DNA from: an uncultured Saprospiraceae bacterium
Lineage (GTDB): Bacteria; Bacteroidota; Bacteroidia; Chitinophagales; Saprospiraceae
NCBI GenBank assembly: GCA_937951615.1
Contig: CALFBH010000085.1
Span: forward strand, 1-64,000
Direction of reading: 5' to 3'
Length of the DNA: 64,000 nucleotides
The position numbers and the translations under genes were made by a program. This document shows positions 6,097 through 14,533 of the stretch, in pieces. The notes beneath the pieces were generated by a model. That model did no database searches. It had not been told where the DNA came from and saw only the letters and a program-made list of their open reading frames with translations. The stretch's first letter is position 1. The number at the start of each line of letters is the position of its first letter.

Positions 6097-8535
6097 TTAA
6101 TATCTGAGTATCAATATCTTAACGAGAGGTTCTTGTTTTAGTGCTGCTTTTTCATCACCAAAATATTCGCTTAAAATCTGTTGAGAAGAGACGCCCTCTT
6201 CTTCAGTGAGGTATTTGCGAATCGCTCTTGCTCTTCGTTGAACCAAAGCCAGACGATAAGGATTTTCAGTATCATCAAATGCTGGATCTTCGATAATGAT
6301 ATTGAGTACTGGTAACTCTCTGGCTGTTTGTGCGAGTGCTGCAAGATCTTGATGGAATTGAGCAGATAAATCGGCACCGCCCATTGCAAAATACACTTCA
6401 TGTTGTGCTTTAAACGTGCCAGCTACTGGTGCAGTCTCTTCCACTTCCTGCTCTATGACCACTTCTGGTTCCGGTTCCATTAGCATACTGGTAGGAGAGT
6501 TGGCATTATTACCTTCTGTAATCGTTTGTAAGGCATCAATATTGACCTGCATAAAATTCATGTAGCGACTGGCTTCCTGGCTAGTTTCCATATTGGAAAA
6601 TGAGATAAGCTGTCCTTCAATAAATCGCAATCTTCTGTTGATTTTGTCTATTCTATTTTGATCGAGAAAAGAATTTCTGGATAAATTGTCGATTTCGCTT
6701 GCCATAGCTTTCAATTCACCATCATAATACTTGATTTCGAGTGGTACAGAAGCGGGTGGCGTGGCAGTAGCGAGGTCAGAGATAGCTAGTTCTACATCAT
6801 CCGTGAGTATAATTGCAGGAACTATGTTTTCGGGTTCTGGCGGTGTTTCTTCTACAGCGGGTTCTAGTTCGGGCATTTCCATTTCAACTGCAATCTCTGG
6901 TGCTTCTTCATTGAGTTCTGTAAATGAAGGTGTTGCTACGAGTTCAGGCGTTTCTTCTTCCATTGCGGCCGAAATAGGATCTATAACTACAACCGATGGC
7001 GGTATATCTACTTCGGGAGTTTCTGCTTCTATAGTGATTGTGGGCGGTATTATAACAATCTCTGGCTCAGAAATTATGAGATCGACCTCTTGGTTGTCAG
7101 GATTTTCCATCTCTACGTCGGGTGGAAATAACTCTTCTTCAAGCATAGTAATTTCAGGGTTAACGATTAGCTCTACCGAAGGTTCCTCGGCAGCTAATCT
7201 CTCTTCTTCTGCAATACGCTTGGCTTCGTTTGCAGCTATTCTATCCGCTTCGATTTTCGCGAGGCGTTCTGCTTCAATTTTGGCTTGTTCTTCAGCAATT
7301 CTTTCTTCCTCTGCAATGCGCTTGGCTTCGTTTGCCGCGATTCTATCCGCTTCAATTTTTGCGAGGCGTTCTTCTTCGATTTTGGCTTGTTCTTCAGCAA
7401 GTCTTTCTTCTTCTGCAATACGCTTGGCTTCATTCGCGGCAATTCTATCCGCTTCGATTTTCGCGAGGCGTTCCGCTTCGATTTTGGCTTGTTCTTCAGC
7501 AATTCTTTCTTCTTCTGTTCGCTTAGCTGCTTCTGCGACCATTCTATCTGCTTCTTTTTTCGCCTCTATTACAGCTAGTCTTTCTTCTTCTGCTTCTCTT
7601 TTGGCTTCCAATTCTTTTGTAATACGTTCCTGCTCGGCTTTAAATGCTGCGATACGTTTAGCTTCTGATTCTTTTTGTAAACGAGCTTTTTCTGTTGCAA
7701 TACGATCAGCTTCCATTTCTGCTTGTCGTCGAGCTTCTTCTTCTGCTTGTCTTTTTGCTTTTAACTCGACGGCAGCTCTTTCTTCTTCTGCAATACGCTT
7801 GGCTTCATTTGCAGCGATTCTGTTTGCTTCAATTTTGGCCTGACGTTCAGCTTTTTCCTGAGCTTCTAATTCCGCAATCTTTTGATTTACGATAGCACGT
7901 TTAGCTTCAATTTCTGCGGTCAAACGTGCTTCTTCTGCGCGCTTAGCTTCTAACTCAGCTTGTATGCTTGCCTGTTCTGCCAGCCTTTGTGTTTCAATTT
8001 CGGCCGCGATTCTTTTTTCTTCTTCAATTCTTTTGGCCTCGATTTGAGCTGCGATGCGTTCTGTTTCTAGTCTTTCCGCTTCACGCTTGGCTTCCATCTC
8101 TGCTTGTAACCTTGCCTGTTCAGCTAGTCTTTTGGTTTCAATTTCGGCCGCGATTCTTTTTTCTTCTTGAGCTGCATTAGGACTAGATACGACGGTTTCG
8201 CCAATTATACCTTCCTGTACACCGCTTTTGACATCGACAATGCTTTCAGTGACAAGTCCGTCTTTCATTTCGCGCACTGTCCAGGTATCAGGACTTAATA
8301 GGTCTTTCATTTCTGCTTCTACCTGGGCTTTTTTATTCCTAAGTTGAAGTAGACGCAATTTTGCATCATTTATGTTACCCGCTGTTATATCAGCTACCTG
8401 TTTGAGTGTATCGCCGTCTTCATTGATAATGACGGTGACTGTTTCTTTTACATAATTCAGGTCGCTATCTTTTTGAGCATAGCTTATTTGCAATAATAGC
8501 AATATCGGAAACAAACAGAATAAATGCTTTTTCAT
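6097..8535 (-). CDS. Coiled-coil envelope protein with C-terminal OmpA-like domain
   Basis: An 812-residue protein starting at ATG 8535 with a signal peptide (MKKHLFCLFPILLLLQISYAQ). Residues about 130-460 are a long, highly charged helix of heptad-like EAKRIAEEERLA repeats (TolA/IF2-like coiled coil), including three perfect-length 102-bp (34-residue) tandem units at 7211-7516. A Pro/Glu-rich linker follows (about 465-600). The last 110 residues (HEVYFAMGGADLSAQFHQDL...RRARAIRKYLTEEEGV) resemble a divergent OmpA-like peptidoglycan-binding domain. A periplasm-spanning tether is a reasonable inference. The open frame extends to 8616, but the signal peptide fixes the start at 8535. Confidence 0.75.
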   Translation of the reverse strand: MKKHLFCLFPILLLLQISYAQKDSDLNYVKETVTVIINEDGDTLKQVADITAGNINDAKLRLLQLRNKKAQVEAEMKDLLSPDTWTVREMKDGLVTESIVDVKSGVQEGIIGETVVSSPNAAQEEKRIAAEIETKRLAEQARLQAEMEAKREAERLETERIAAQIEAKRIEEEKRIAAEIETQRLAEQASIQAELEAKRAEEARLTAEIEAKRAIVNQKIAELEAQEKAERQAKIEANRIAANEAKRIAEEERAAVELKAKRQAEEEARRQAEMEADRIATEKARLQKESEAKRIAAFKAEQERITKELEAKREAEEERLAVIEAKKEADRMVAEAAKRTEEERIAEEQAKIEAERLAKIEADRIAANEAKRIAEEERLAEEQAKIEEERLAKIEADRIAANEAKRIAEEERIAEEQAKIEAERLAKIEADRIAANEAKRIAEEERLAAEEPSVELIVNPEITMLEEELFPPDVEMENPDNQEVDLIISEPEIVIIPPTITIEAETPEVDIPPSVVVIDPISAAMEEETPELVATPSFTELNEEAPEIAVEMEMPELEPAVEETPPEPENIVPAIILTDDVELAISDLATATPPASVPLEIKYYDGELKAMASEIDNLSRNSFLDQNRIDKINRRLRFIEGQLISFSNMETSQEASRYMNFMQVNIDALQTITEGNNANSPTSMLMEPEPEVVIEQEVEETAPVAGTFKAQHEVYFAMGGADLSAQFHQDLAALAQTARELPVLNIIIEDPAFDDTENPYRLALVQRRARAIRKYLTEEEGVSSQQILSEYFGDEKAALKQEPLVKILILRY
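7211..7516 (-). repeat. Three 102-bp in-gene tandem repeats
   Basis: Three units of 102 bp starting at 7211, 7313 and 7415, each encoding the 34-residue coiled-coil unit with EAKRIAEEER and AEEQAKIEAERLAKIEADRI. The reading frame is preserved, and unit number probably varies between strains. Confidence 0.9.
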
Positions 8536-8724
8536 CGTGAAAATTTTCTTTGGATAATGGATTGAGTCTGATATAATAATTACTCGAAATCCGTTTTTTC
8601 TTCTTTTAACGTGCAAAAATAAGATAATCCTGTTAGATTAATGTGTGAAAGCCATTTTTTGCGTGTACAAAAGTTGAATATTTTACAAAGCTTGTGTTTT
8701 TACTTAAAATAGTTGTCCATACTA

Positions 8725-8754
8725 TTTGGATTTTGCTAAAAAATCATATCTTTG
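8725..8754 (+). promoter_or_regulatory. rplU promoter
   Basis: TTTG at 8725-8728, an 18-bp spacer and TATCTTTG at 8747-8754 match the Bacteroidota TTTG / TAnnTTTG consensus. The rplU ATG follows 33 bp downstream, giving a short leader. Confidence 0.7.
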
Positions 8755-8786
8755 CACTCGCTTTTGAAAGAACCAATTTTTATATC

Positions 8787-9098
8787 ATGAATGCAATCGT
8801 AGAAATCGCTGGACAACAGTATAATGTAGAACAAGGACAAGAGTTCCATGTTCACCAACTTAAAGCCGAAGAAGGAGACAAAGTTACCTTCGATAAGGTT
8901 TTGCTTGTTCATAGCGATGCAGGTACACAGGTAGGAAAACCTACTGTAAGTGCTGCTAAAGTAGAAGCCACTGTTATTAGACACGAAAAAGGCGATAAAG
9001 TTATCGTTTTCAAGAAAAAAAGAAGAAAAGGGTATAAGGTGAAAAATGGTCACCGTCAGTGTTTTACTCGTATCAAAATTGACAGTATTATAGCTTAA
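8787..9098 (+). CDS. rplU: 50S ribosomal protein L21
   Basis: A 103-residue L21, beginning MNAIVEIAGQQYNVEQGQEF and ending with the basic block VFKKKRRKGYKVKNGHRQ followed by FTRIKI, both typical of the family. It binds 23S rRNA in the large subunit. I place the start at ATG 8787, because the 31 in-frame codons upstream cover the promoter. It is followed after 77 bp by rpmA, the usual partner. In flavobacteria I recall L21 itself carrying a Lys/Ala linker and a helix-hairpin-helix tail; here L21 is plain and that tail is on L27. Confidence 0.97.
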   Translation: MNAIVEIAGQQYNVEQGQEFHVHQLKAEEGDKVTFDKVLLVHSDAGTQVGKPTVSAAKVEATVIRHEKGDKVIVFKKKRRKGYKVKNGHRQCFTRIKIDSIIA

Positions 9099-9175
9099 TT
9101 CAGGTGTCTTGACCTGTAAGAATGTTTGTTGTAATCAAACAACACAAAGACTTATTTAAAAAAATCTAAGATAAA

Positions 9176-10075
9176 ATGGCACATAAAAAAGGAGCCGGTA
9201 GTTCAGATAACGGGCGCGATTCGATTAGTAAACGCCTTGGCGTGAAAAAATTTGGTGGTCAATATACCAAGCCAGGCAATATTTTAGTTCGCCAACGTGG
9301 TACTAGATTTCACCCGGGTGAAAATGTAAGTATGGGAAGAGACCATACCTTACATGCTTTAATTGAAGGAACTGTGAAATTCACAAAAGGACGTAAAGAC
9401 CGTACTTTTGTAAACATCCTTCCATTAGAAGGAGTCGTTCTAGCTCCAAAACCTAGAAAAGTAAAGAAAAAGAAAAAAGCCGCTGCACCAGTAGCTGCTG
9501 GAGATGATACTGCAAACGCAGACGCAGATGCTAAAAAAGCAGCAAAAGCTGCTGAGAAAAAAGCAAAAGCCGATGCAAAGAAAGCCGCAAAGGCTGAAGC
9601 TGAGGCTGCAAAAGCGAAAGCTGACGCAGAAGCTGAAAAAGTTGCCGATGCAGCAAACGGAGCAGATACAAAAACTGCTGATGAAGCTAATCTTCGTATG
9701 GCTGCTGCTGCACCAGCATCAGATGTGCCAGAGGAAGTAACGCTTGATTTGGACATGTCGGAAGATGTGAAGGAAGAAGCACCAGCACCAGTTGCTAAAA
9801 AAGCAAGTAAAGCCAAAAAAGATGACCTGAGAAAAATCGAAGGCATCGGTCCTAAGATTGCAGAACACCTTGGAAACGGCGGAATTATTACATTCGCTGA
9901 TTTGGCAGGTGCGAAGATCGAAAGACTTCAGGAAATACTGGATAATGCTGGTCCTCGTTACCGCATGCACAATCCAGCGACCTGGTCACAACAGGCTGAT
10001 TTGGCTGCTAATGGCAAATGGGACGAGTTGGAAAAACTACAAGATGAATTGGACGGCGGTAAGCCGAAAGAATAG
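9176..10075 (+). CDS. rpmA: 50S ribosomal protein L27 with HhH-like C-terminal extension
   Basis: A 299-residue protein against about 85 for ordinary L27. Residues 1-90 are L27 ([20 protein letters not shown], with an intact N-terminus that reaches toward the peptidyl-transferase centre). Residues about 95-215 are a Lys/Ala-rich, low-complexity, partly helical linker. Residues about 216-299 form a helix-hairpin-helix-type domain ([20 protein letters not shown] ... [20 protein letters not shown]). The extension is in a single uninterrupted frame and ends at a strong terminator. Function of the tail is unknown; nucleic-acid binding is plausible from the HhH motif. Confidence 0.95.
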   Translation: MAHKKGAGSSDNGRDSISKRLGVKKFGGQYTKPGNILVRQRGTRFHPGENVSMGRDHTLHALIEGTVKFTKGRKDRTFVNILPLEGVVLAPKPRKVKKKKKAAAPVAAGDDTANADADAKKAAKAAEKKAKADAKKAAKAEAEAAKAKADAEAEKVADAANGADTKTADEANLRMAAAAPASDVPEEVTLDLDMSEDVKEEAPAPVAKKASKAKKDDLRKIEGIGPKIAEHLGNGGIITFADLAGAKIERLQEILDNAGPRYRMHNPATWSQQADLAANGKWDELEKLQDELDGGKPKE

Positions 10076-10104
10076 GTTAGCCATTTAGGTAAAACCAAAA
10101 GAAA

Positions 10105-10140
10105 AGACCTGATAGATTTAATCTATCAGGTCTTTTTTTT
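10105..10140 (+). terminator. Strong terminator after rpmA
   Basis: A perfect 13-bp stem, AGACCTGATAGAT / ATCTATCAGGTCT, with loop TTA, is followed by seven Ts. A shorter A-run on the other side could also let it serve the convergent NamZ gene. Confidence 0.95.
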
Positions 10141-10171
10141 GTAAAATTGGGGGCTACTATTTCAACTTGGG

Positions 10172-11515
10172 TTAAGGATATAATAAGTACTTTTTTCTTA
10201 GCCTCTTAAAGTTGTTCAAATCCTCCTGCCAGCTTCGTCGAATTTCCTCCTCCGTTTTTCCTGCCTTTATTTGTGCCTGCAAAGTAGTATTCCCAGCCAG
10301 TAGATTAAAGAAATTATTTTCATTAAAAAAAGAAGCCTTGTCTGGAAATGCCTGATACATATCAATCAGATAAGTCAGTTGCAATTGAGCTTTCTGTCTG
10401 ACTGCTTCTTTTGAAAGCTTAGATAGATTCAGACCATTACAAACTTTATTTTCATGCTTTGGATACTTCGCACCAGGTTTGGGAACTGGCGTAAAAGTAT
10501 AATCTCCAATGGTATTGTCGGGATGTCCGATGACCTGAAATTGCTGATCTGTACCACGCCCTACACTAAATGCTGTTCCCTCAAAAAAGCAAAGCGAAGG
10601 ATAAAGGTAAATGGAACGGGCATTGGGTAGGTTGGGGGAGGGCTTGATGGGCAATTCATAAGGCGTATCGTGTGTATAGTTTTTACACTTGATATAAGAC
10701 AACTTACACTGCACGCCATCTTTTAGCCAGCCTTCACTATTGACCATTCGCGCATATTCAGCAACCGTCATGCCATGCACGACAGGGACTTCATGCAAAC
10801 CAACAAAAGAGCTTTTAGCAGGATCAAGCACAGGTCCATCAACATAATGCCCATTTGGATTGGGACGATCTAAGACCAGCACGGGAATACCTTGTTCGGC
10901 GCAAGCCTCCATCACATAGCTCATCGTAGAAATATAGGTATAAAACCTCGCCCCCACATCCTGAATATCAAAGACCACCATATCTAGTCCTTCCAACATC
11001 GCTGCTGATGGCTTTTTGTTTTTGCCATAAAGCGAAACAATCGGCAGACCTGTTTGTGTGTCTTTCCCGTCTTTTACCTTTTCGCCAGCATCAGCAGTAC
11101 CGCGAAAACCATGTTCTGGCGCAAATATTTTCTGAATATCGACACCCAAAGCCAATAAAGTATCCACCAGATGAACTGCTCCGACTTGGGAAGTTTGATT
11201 GACGACTAGTCCAACTTTCTGCTCGCCGATCAGTCGAAAATATTCGCCGACCTGACTAGCACCAGTGAGGACAGGCTGAGCTTGTTGTTGCTCAAACTGT
11301 CCTTTTTTTATCTCTGTTTCTGCTTGTGGTATGCTGTCTTTGGGTGTCGTATTGCAAGCTGCAAATAGTTGAATACCGATAAAGATTAGAGTGAGTGTAT
11401 AAAGGTAACTGCAACCATATACATTCAGTTTCGCAAAAGCGTAGGGTTTAAACCCTACGCTTTTGCGAAACTGAATGTGAGCTGAAAGGTGTTTGTTCAT
11501 TAATCGTATCATCAT
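10172..11515 (-). CDS. NamZ-like exo-beta-N-acetylmuramidase lipoprotein (DUF1343)
   Basis: The 447-residue protein belongs to the DUF1343 family, whose characterised member NamZ removes N-acetylmuramic acid from the non-reducing end of peptidoglycan fragments. Visible family blocks are KVGLVVNQTSQVG, IFAPEHGFRGTADAGEK, VVFDIQDVGARFYTYISTM and VLDRPNPNGHYVDGPVL. A lipoprotein signal (LYTLTLIFIGIQLFAAC) lies unusually far from the start. The ATG at 11515 overlaps the upstream gene's TGA as ATGA, so translation is probably coupled. Between start and signal peptide sits a perfect 58-bp palindrome (11421-11478), coding about 19 extra in-frame residues. A later ATG at 11500 is possible but is also upstream of the palindrome. 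Role: cell-wall recycling or scavenging. Confidence 0.87.
   Translation of the reverse strand: MMIRLMNKHLSAHIQFRKSVGFKPYAFAKLNVYGCSYLYTLTLIFIGIQLFAACNTTPKDSIPQAETEIKKGQFEQQQAQPVLTGASQVGEYFRLIGEQKVGLVVNQTSQVGAVHLVDTLLALGVDIQKIFAPEHGFRGTADAGEKVKDGKDTQTGLPIVSLYGKNKKPSAAMLEGLDMVVFDIQDVGARFYTYISTMSYVMEACAEQGIPVLVLDRPNPNGHYVDGPVLDPAKSSFVGLHEVPVVHGMTVAEYARMVNSEGWLKDGVQCKLSYIKCKNYTHDTPYELPIKPSPNLPNARSIYLYPSLCFFEGTAFSVGRGTDQQFQVIGHPDNTIGDYTFTPVPKPGAKYPKHENKVCNGLNLSKLSKEAVRQKAQLQLTYLIDMYQAFPDKASFFNENNFFNLLAGNTTLQAQIKAGKTEEEIRRSWQEDLNNFKRLRKKYLLYP
11421..11478. repeat. 58-bp perfect palindrome inside coding sequence
   Basis: Arms 11421-11449 (ACATTCAGTTTCGCAAAAGC then GTAGGGTTT) and 11450-11478 are exact reverse complements with no loop. 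It lies in the 5' coding region of the NamZ homologue. Its TTCAG...CTGAA ends and TAGGTTT-type centre resemble the 44-bp palindrome at 47028-47071. Confidence 0.97.
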
Positions 11516-11862
11516 TTACGTTTTTTCTTCTTCTTTTTGATGCCTTTGATCTTGTCGTATTTTTTGTTTTGCTTTTTAGTCAGCAATTTTCTGATCTGCA
11601 CATCTGTTTTTTGCTTGGTGGATTTGCGTATGGTGCGGTATTTTTTGCTGTCTTCTTCTTTCAGAGGTGCTATTTTTTCGAGTCTTTGTGCTTCGTCGAG
11701 ATAGATGGCATAGATGTTATCTCGTTGCTGATTGTCGAGTTTTAGTTTTTTGGCAAAACTGTCTGTTTTACGTTTTACTTTCTCTGCGAGAGAAGCATTT
11801 TGTGCCAGTAATCCACTTGTGGTGAAGAGAACTACGGAGAAGAGCAGTAGTAATTTTTTCAT
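11512..11862 (-). CDS. Small secreted basic protein, unknown function
   Basis: A 116-residue protein with a clear signal peptide (MKKLLLLFSVVLFTTSGLLAQ) and a mature part of about 95 residues rich in Lys, with a helical pattern (KTDSFAKKLKLDNQQRDNIY, then DEAQRLEKIAPLKEEDSKKY). It ends in a run of Lys/Arg (KGIKKKKKKRK). The KLKLDNQQRDNIYAIYLDEA pattern resembles small periplasmic Spy/DUF4890-like helical proteins, but I do not claim membership. Its TGA overlaps the NamZ start (ATGA), so the two are probably co-translated. Confidence 0.75.
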   Translation of the reverse strand: MKKLLLLFSVVLFTTSGLLAQNASLAEKVKRKTDSFAKKLKLDNQQRDNIYAIYLDEAQRLEKIAPLKEEDSKKYRTIRKSTKQKTDVQIRKLLTKKQNKKYDKIKGIKKKKKKRK

Positions 11863-11942
11863 TTTTAAATTTTATTTTAATGTTTATTGAGACCTATAGA
11901 TATAACAAAAGAGTTCGAGGCGACTGAAGTCGCCTGTACCTT

Positions 11943-12785
11943 CTAAAACAAAACCGCTAAGCCTTTTTCATTATATTTCAATAAGCCTGGAAATGCAATA
12001 TGCGTACCAAAATAAATCGCTTTCTGCTCGGGATCGCGTCTTCTGATTTCTTGAATAGCGGCTGTCCATTGCACGGTTATAGAGTCGTACTGGCTGGACA
12101 TGTTTGGATACTTGAGTTGGAAACCATGTCTTAGTGCGTCGGCAACTATAATCAAGTGTTCACCATTGGAGCGTACTTCTATGGCATAATGGTCACTACG
12201 ATGTCCGGGCGTATAAAACATAGACATACCGAGCAGAAATTCAGCATCATCTTCTACGAGTATCAGTCGGTTTTCTAGGCTTTTTAACGTTTCTAGGGCG
12301 TATTTATTTCTGTTTTTTACGCTTTGTTGAATCCGTTCTGTCGGAAAAATTCTAGACAAAGCATCGAAAAATTCTACATTGAGTTGGTTTCTGGATTCTT
12401 CATCATTCCAAAGCCGGTGGGAGCGTTTTGGCATGATGATTTTGGCTTTCGGAAATGAATCCAAACCACCAATATGGTCGCTGTCAGCATGAGTGATGAT
12501 GAGGTAATCGACTTTCGAGGGGTCTATGCCGGCTTCCTGCATACTATTTGTCAGGGCATCGCCTCCGCTTCCAGTATCAATCAAAATACTCAAATCACCA
12601 GTAGCTAAATGGAGGTAGTTGAAACCAATACTGACGGTTTCATCTGTGGCACCATGTTCTAAGTGAGCAGCCAAGACTTTTTCTTTGAGACTAGGATGAA
12701 ATTCTTTGTATATAGGCAGGCTGATTGCATTTTCTTTTAATGCTGTACAGTTGATGTTGCCGAGTTTAAATGTGTAGTGGTTCAT
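11943..12785 (-). CDS. MBL-fold metallo-hydrolase
   Basis: A 280-residue cytoplasmic metallo-beta-lactamase-fold protein. The zinc motif is THADSDHIGG (His99, Asp101, Asp103, His104), followed by later ligands in YTPGHRSDHYAI, VADALRH and GTHIAFPG. The arrangement resembles the AttM/quorum-quenching-lactonase-like and related groups, but the substrate is not determinable. The start ATG at 12785 precedes a sequence without a signal peptide. It stands between the TolC gene and the NamZ pair on the same strand. A word repeat of the AATTACGAATTACGAAT family lies just before the start. Confidence 0.85.
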   Translation of the reverse strand: MNHYTFKLGNINCTALKENAISLPIYKEFHPSLKEKVLAAHLEHGATDETVSIGFNYLHLATGDLSILIDTGSGGDALTNSMQEAGIDPSKVDYLIITHADSDHIGGLDSFPKAKIIMPKRSHRLWNDEESRNQLNVEFFDALSRIFPTERIQQSVKNRNKYALETLKSLENRLILVEDDAEFLLGMSMFYTPGHRSDHYAIEVRSNGEHLIIVADALRHGFQLKYPNMSSQYDSITVQWTAAIQEIRRRDPEQKAIYFGTHIAFPGLLKYNEKGLAVLF

Positions 12786-12811
12786 TTTTTGTTAATTACG
12801 AATTACGAATG
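12785..12811. repeat. AATTACGAAT word repeat
   Basis: GTTAATTACGAATTACGAATG lies directly upstream of the MBL hydrolase gene. The same words recur at 17836-17864, 26979-27013 and 35630-35655. Confidence 0.7.
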
Positions 12812-12907
12812 ACACTTCGAACTTGTCCTCTCTGGATTTTTTATTTGCATTGGAAAGTTTAGCAAACTCGCTTCCCGCAAGAGCTATGCACAAGTTTACG
12901 AAACTGC

Positions 12908-14533
12908 CTACTCCCCAGTCCCCCGACTTCCCATCAGCCAGTCAATATCCGACTTAGTGAGGAGCAGATTATAGATGGAGTTGCTGCGATTGAAGGCGGC
13001 GGAGAGGTATTGATTTTGAATATTTCTATAATCAATTGAGGAGATCTTTCCGGCTTTGTATCGCTCTGCTGCCATACCGAGGTTGCGTTGAATGACGGCT
13101 AATTGCTCGTCATTCATGGACAAGATACGTTTTTGATTATTATAATTGCTAATTAGAATATCAATTTGATTGTCAAATTCAGCTGCTGCTTTTTGGCGAT
13201 CGAGTTTAGCCGTTTCTTCTTGGATTTTGGCGACTTCAATGTCTTGTTTATTGAGTTTGCCATCATATAGATTCCAGCTAAAACCTGCGCCTATGCCGAT
13301 GTTTGCTCGATTGCCGAAGTTGGCTTTAAATGGTTTTCCAGTCGTTGGGTCTTCTTTGAATAATTGGAAATAATTTTCTGATAGTCCGGCATTTCCATTA
13401 AAATTGATGGCTGGTTTTCGGACGGTTTCGGTGATTTGTGTATTGATGCTGCTGAGGTCTTGTAGAATTTCGAGGCTGCGCAGGGTGTAGTTGTCTTGTT
13501 TGAGTGCTGCGCGGAGCTTTGTCGGGTCGAGTTCTTCTGGCTGCGTTTCCAGGATGCCTTGAAAAACATAATCTTCTTCGGGACTGATATACAGAATGCT
13601 ATAAAGTGATTGTTTGGCTAAACTGATGAGTTGTTTTTGGTTGAGAATATTGATGCTGTCGCTCAAAATAGCTTCTTCAAACTGCGCAATATTGAAGGAA
13701 TTTCCAGAACCAAATTGCTTGCGGGTTTCTTCGTATAATAACCTCTTTTGCGATAGCTTATAAGATTCCCTGAGCAATTCCAATCTTTCTCTTTGCAATA
13801 AGACCTCCTGATAAGACTGATAAATATCCCGTATCAAATCATTGATCGTAATATTTTGTAGGAGTCTTTGTTGGTCTGCAAGTGTTTCTAATTGCTTTTT
13901 GAGCATTTTAACCCGACCGCCACCAAATATGGTATAATTTACATCCAATGAGCCGCCGAGGGTACCAGAAAGATAGGTGCCATTGAGAAAGCTATTGGGA
14001 TTATTATCATTAATCATATTGAGGTTGGCATTGCCATTCAGGTCGACACTGGGTACTTTGCCTGTTCTTGCCCAGTTGTTATTTTTGTCTGCAATCTGGA
14101 TATTGGCTTGGTCTATCTTTATTTGGTAATTATTTTCTAAGCCTATAGCAATGGCTTTTTCGAGGGTCATGACTTCTTGTGCCTGTAGGTTGAGGGCGGA
14201 AAAAAGTAGTAAGAGTAGGGATATTGCCACTGAACTGGTTTGGAAAAAAATTGTATATGTACTGGAAAGGTAATCTCGGACGAGATTACATCCCCTCTTG
14301 AGAGGGGAACGGAGGGGGGTGTTGGCTGAAACACTGGCAAATGACGTGTAATCAAACTGGCTCTCAGGGCTTGACACACCCCTATATTCCCCTCTAAAGA
14401 GGGGATGTATTTCGCTTTGCGAAACACCTTGTTTACACTGTTGTTTTTTAGAACTAATCAGCTCTCCCTTCAAAGGGGAGGAAAATTTAAAGGCTGATGT
14501 TCTAAAAAACAATATTTTAAAATAATTATACAT
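12908..14533 (-). CDS. TolC-family outer-membrane efflux protein
   Basis: A 541-residue TolC/OEP protein. The mature part starts QEVMTLEKAIAIGLENNYQI and shows two coiled-coil OEP halves (about 125-330 and 335-530) ending SIYNLLLTKSDIDWLMG. The ATG at 14533 overlaps the TGA of the pump gene (TGATG), which strongly supports this start. However, the signal peptide hydrophobic core (VAISLLLLLFSALNLQAQ) lies at residues about 103-120. The intervening 85 or so residues (for example HPLFRGEYRGVSS, NTPLRSPLKRG) are translations of CCCCTCTTTAGAGGGG word repeats at 14265-14482. Either the signal peptide works with a roughly 100-residue n-region or a non-canonical internal start is used. It is the third gene of a HlyD-RND-TolC operon. 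Confidence 0.9.
   Translation of the reverse strand: MYNYFKILFFRTSAFKFSSPLKGELISSKKQQCKQGVSQSEIHPLFRGEYRGVSSPESQFDYTSFASVSANTPLRSPLKRGCNLVRDYLSSTYTIFFQTSSVAISLLLLLFSALNLQAQEVMTLEKAIAIGLENNYQIKIDQANIQIADKNNNWARTGKVPSVDLNGNANLNMINDNNPNSFLNGTYLSGTLGGSLDVNYTIFGGGRVKMLKKQLETLADQQRLLQNITINDLIRDIYQSYQEVLLQRERLELLRESYKLSQKRLLYEETRKQFGSGNSFNIAQFEEAILSDSINILNQKQLISLAKQSLYSILYISPEEDYVFQGILETQPEELDPTKLRAALKQDNYTLRSLEILQDLSSINTQITETVRKPAINFNGNAGLSENYFQLFKEDPTTGKPFKANFGNRANIGIGAGFSWNLYDGKLNKQDIEVAKIQEETAKLDRQKAAAEFDNQIDILISNYNNQKRILSMNDEQLAVIQRNLGMAAERYKAGKISSIDYRNIQNQYLSAAFNRSNSIYNLLLTKSDIDWLMGSRGTGE
14265..14482. repeat. CCCCTCTTTAGAGGGG inverted repeat in TolC 5' end
   Basis: The words CCCCTCTTGAGAGGGGAACG (14288-), CACCCCTATATTCCCCTCTA (14379-) and TCTCCCTTCAAAGGGGAGG (14462-), plus GGTAATCTCGGACGAGATTAC (14271-14291), form mirrored arms. 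The whole block is open in the reading frame of the TolC homologue, between its start and its signal peptide. Confidence 0.85.

Noticed and set aside
6731-7843. A 370-codon Ser/Ala-rich open frame on the plus strand
   Set aside because: It is the antisense shadow of the EAKRIAEEER coiled-coil repeats; Ser/Ala/Ile low complexity follows directly from the opposite-strand codons, and the minus-strand gene has signal peptide and domain structure.
8694-8786. Longer N-terminus for L21 starting at 8694
   Set aside because: The extra codons cover the TTTG/TATCTTTG promoter and do not resemble L21; MNAIVEIAGQQY at 8787 is the family start.
9310-9846. A 178-codon Ala/Phe-rich open frame opposite rpmA
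   Set aside because: Antisense of the Lys/Ala linker of L27; no start signal and no recognisable protein features.
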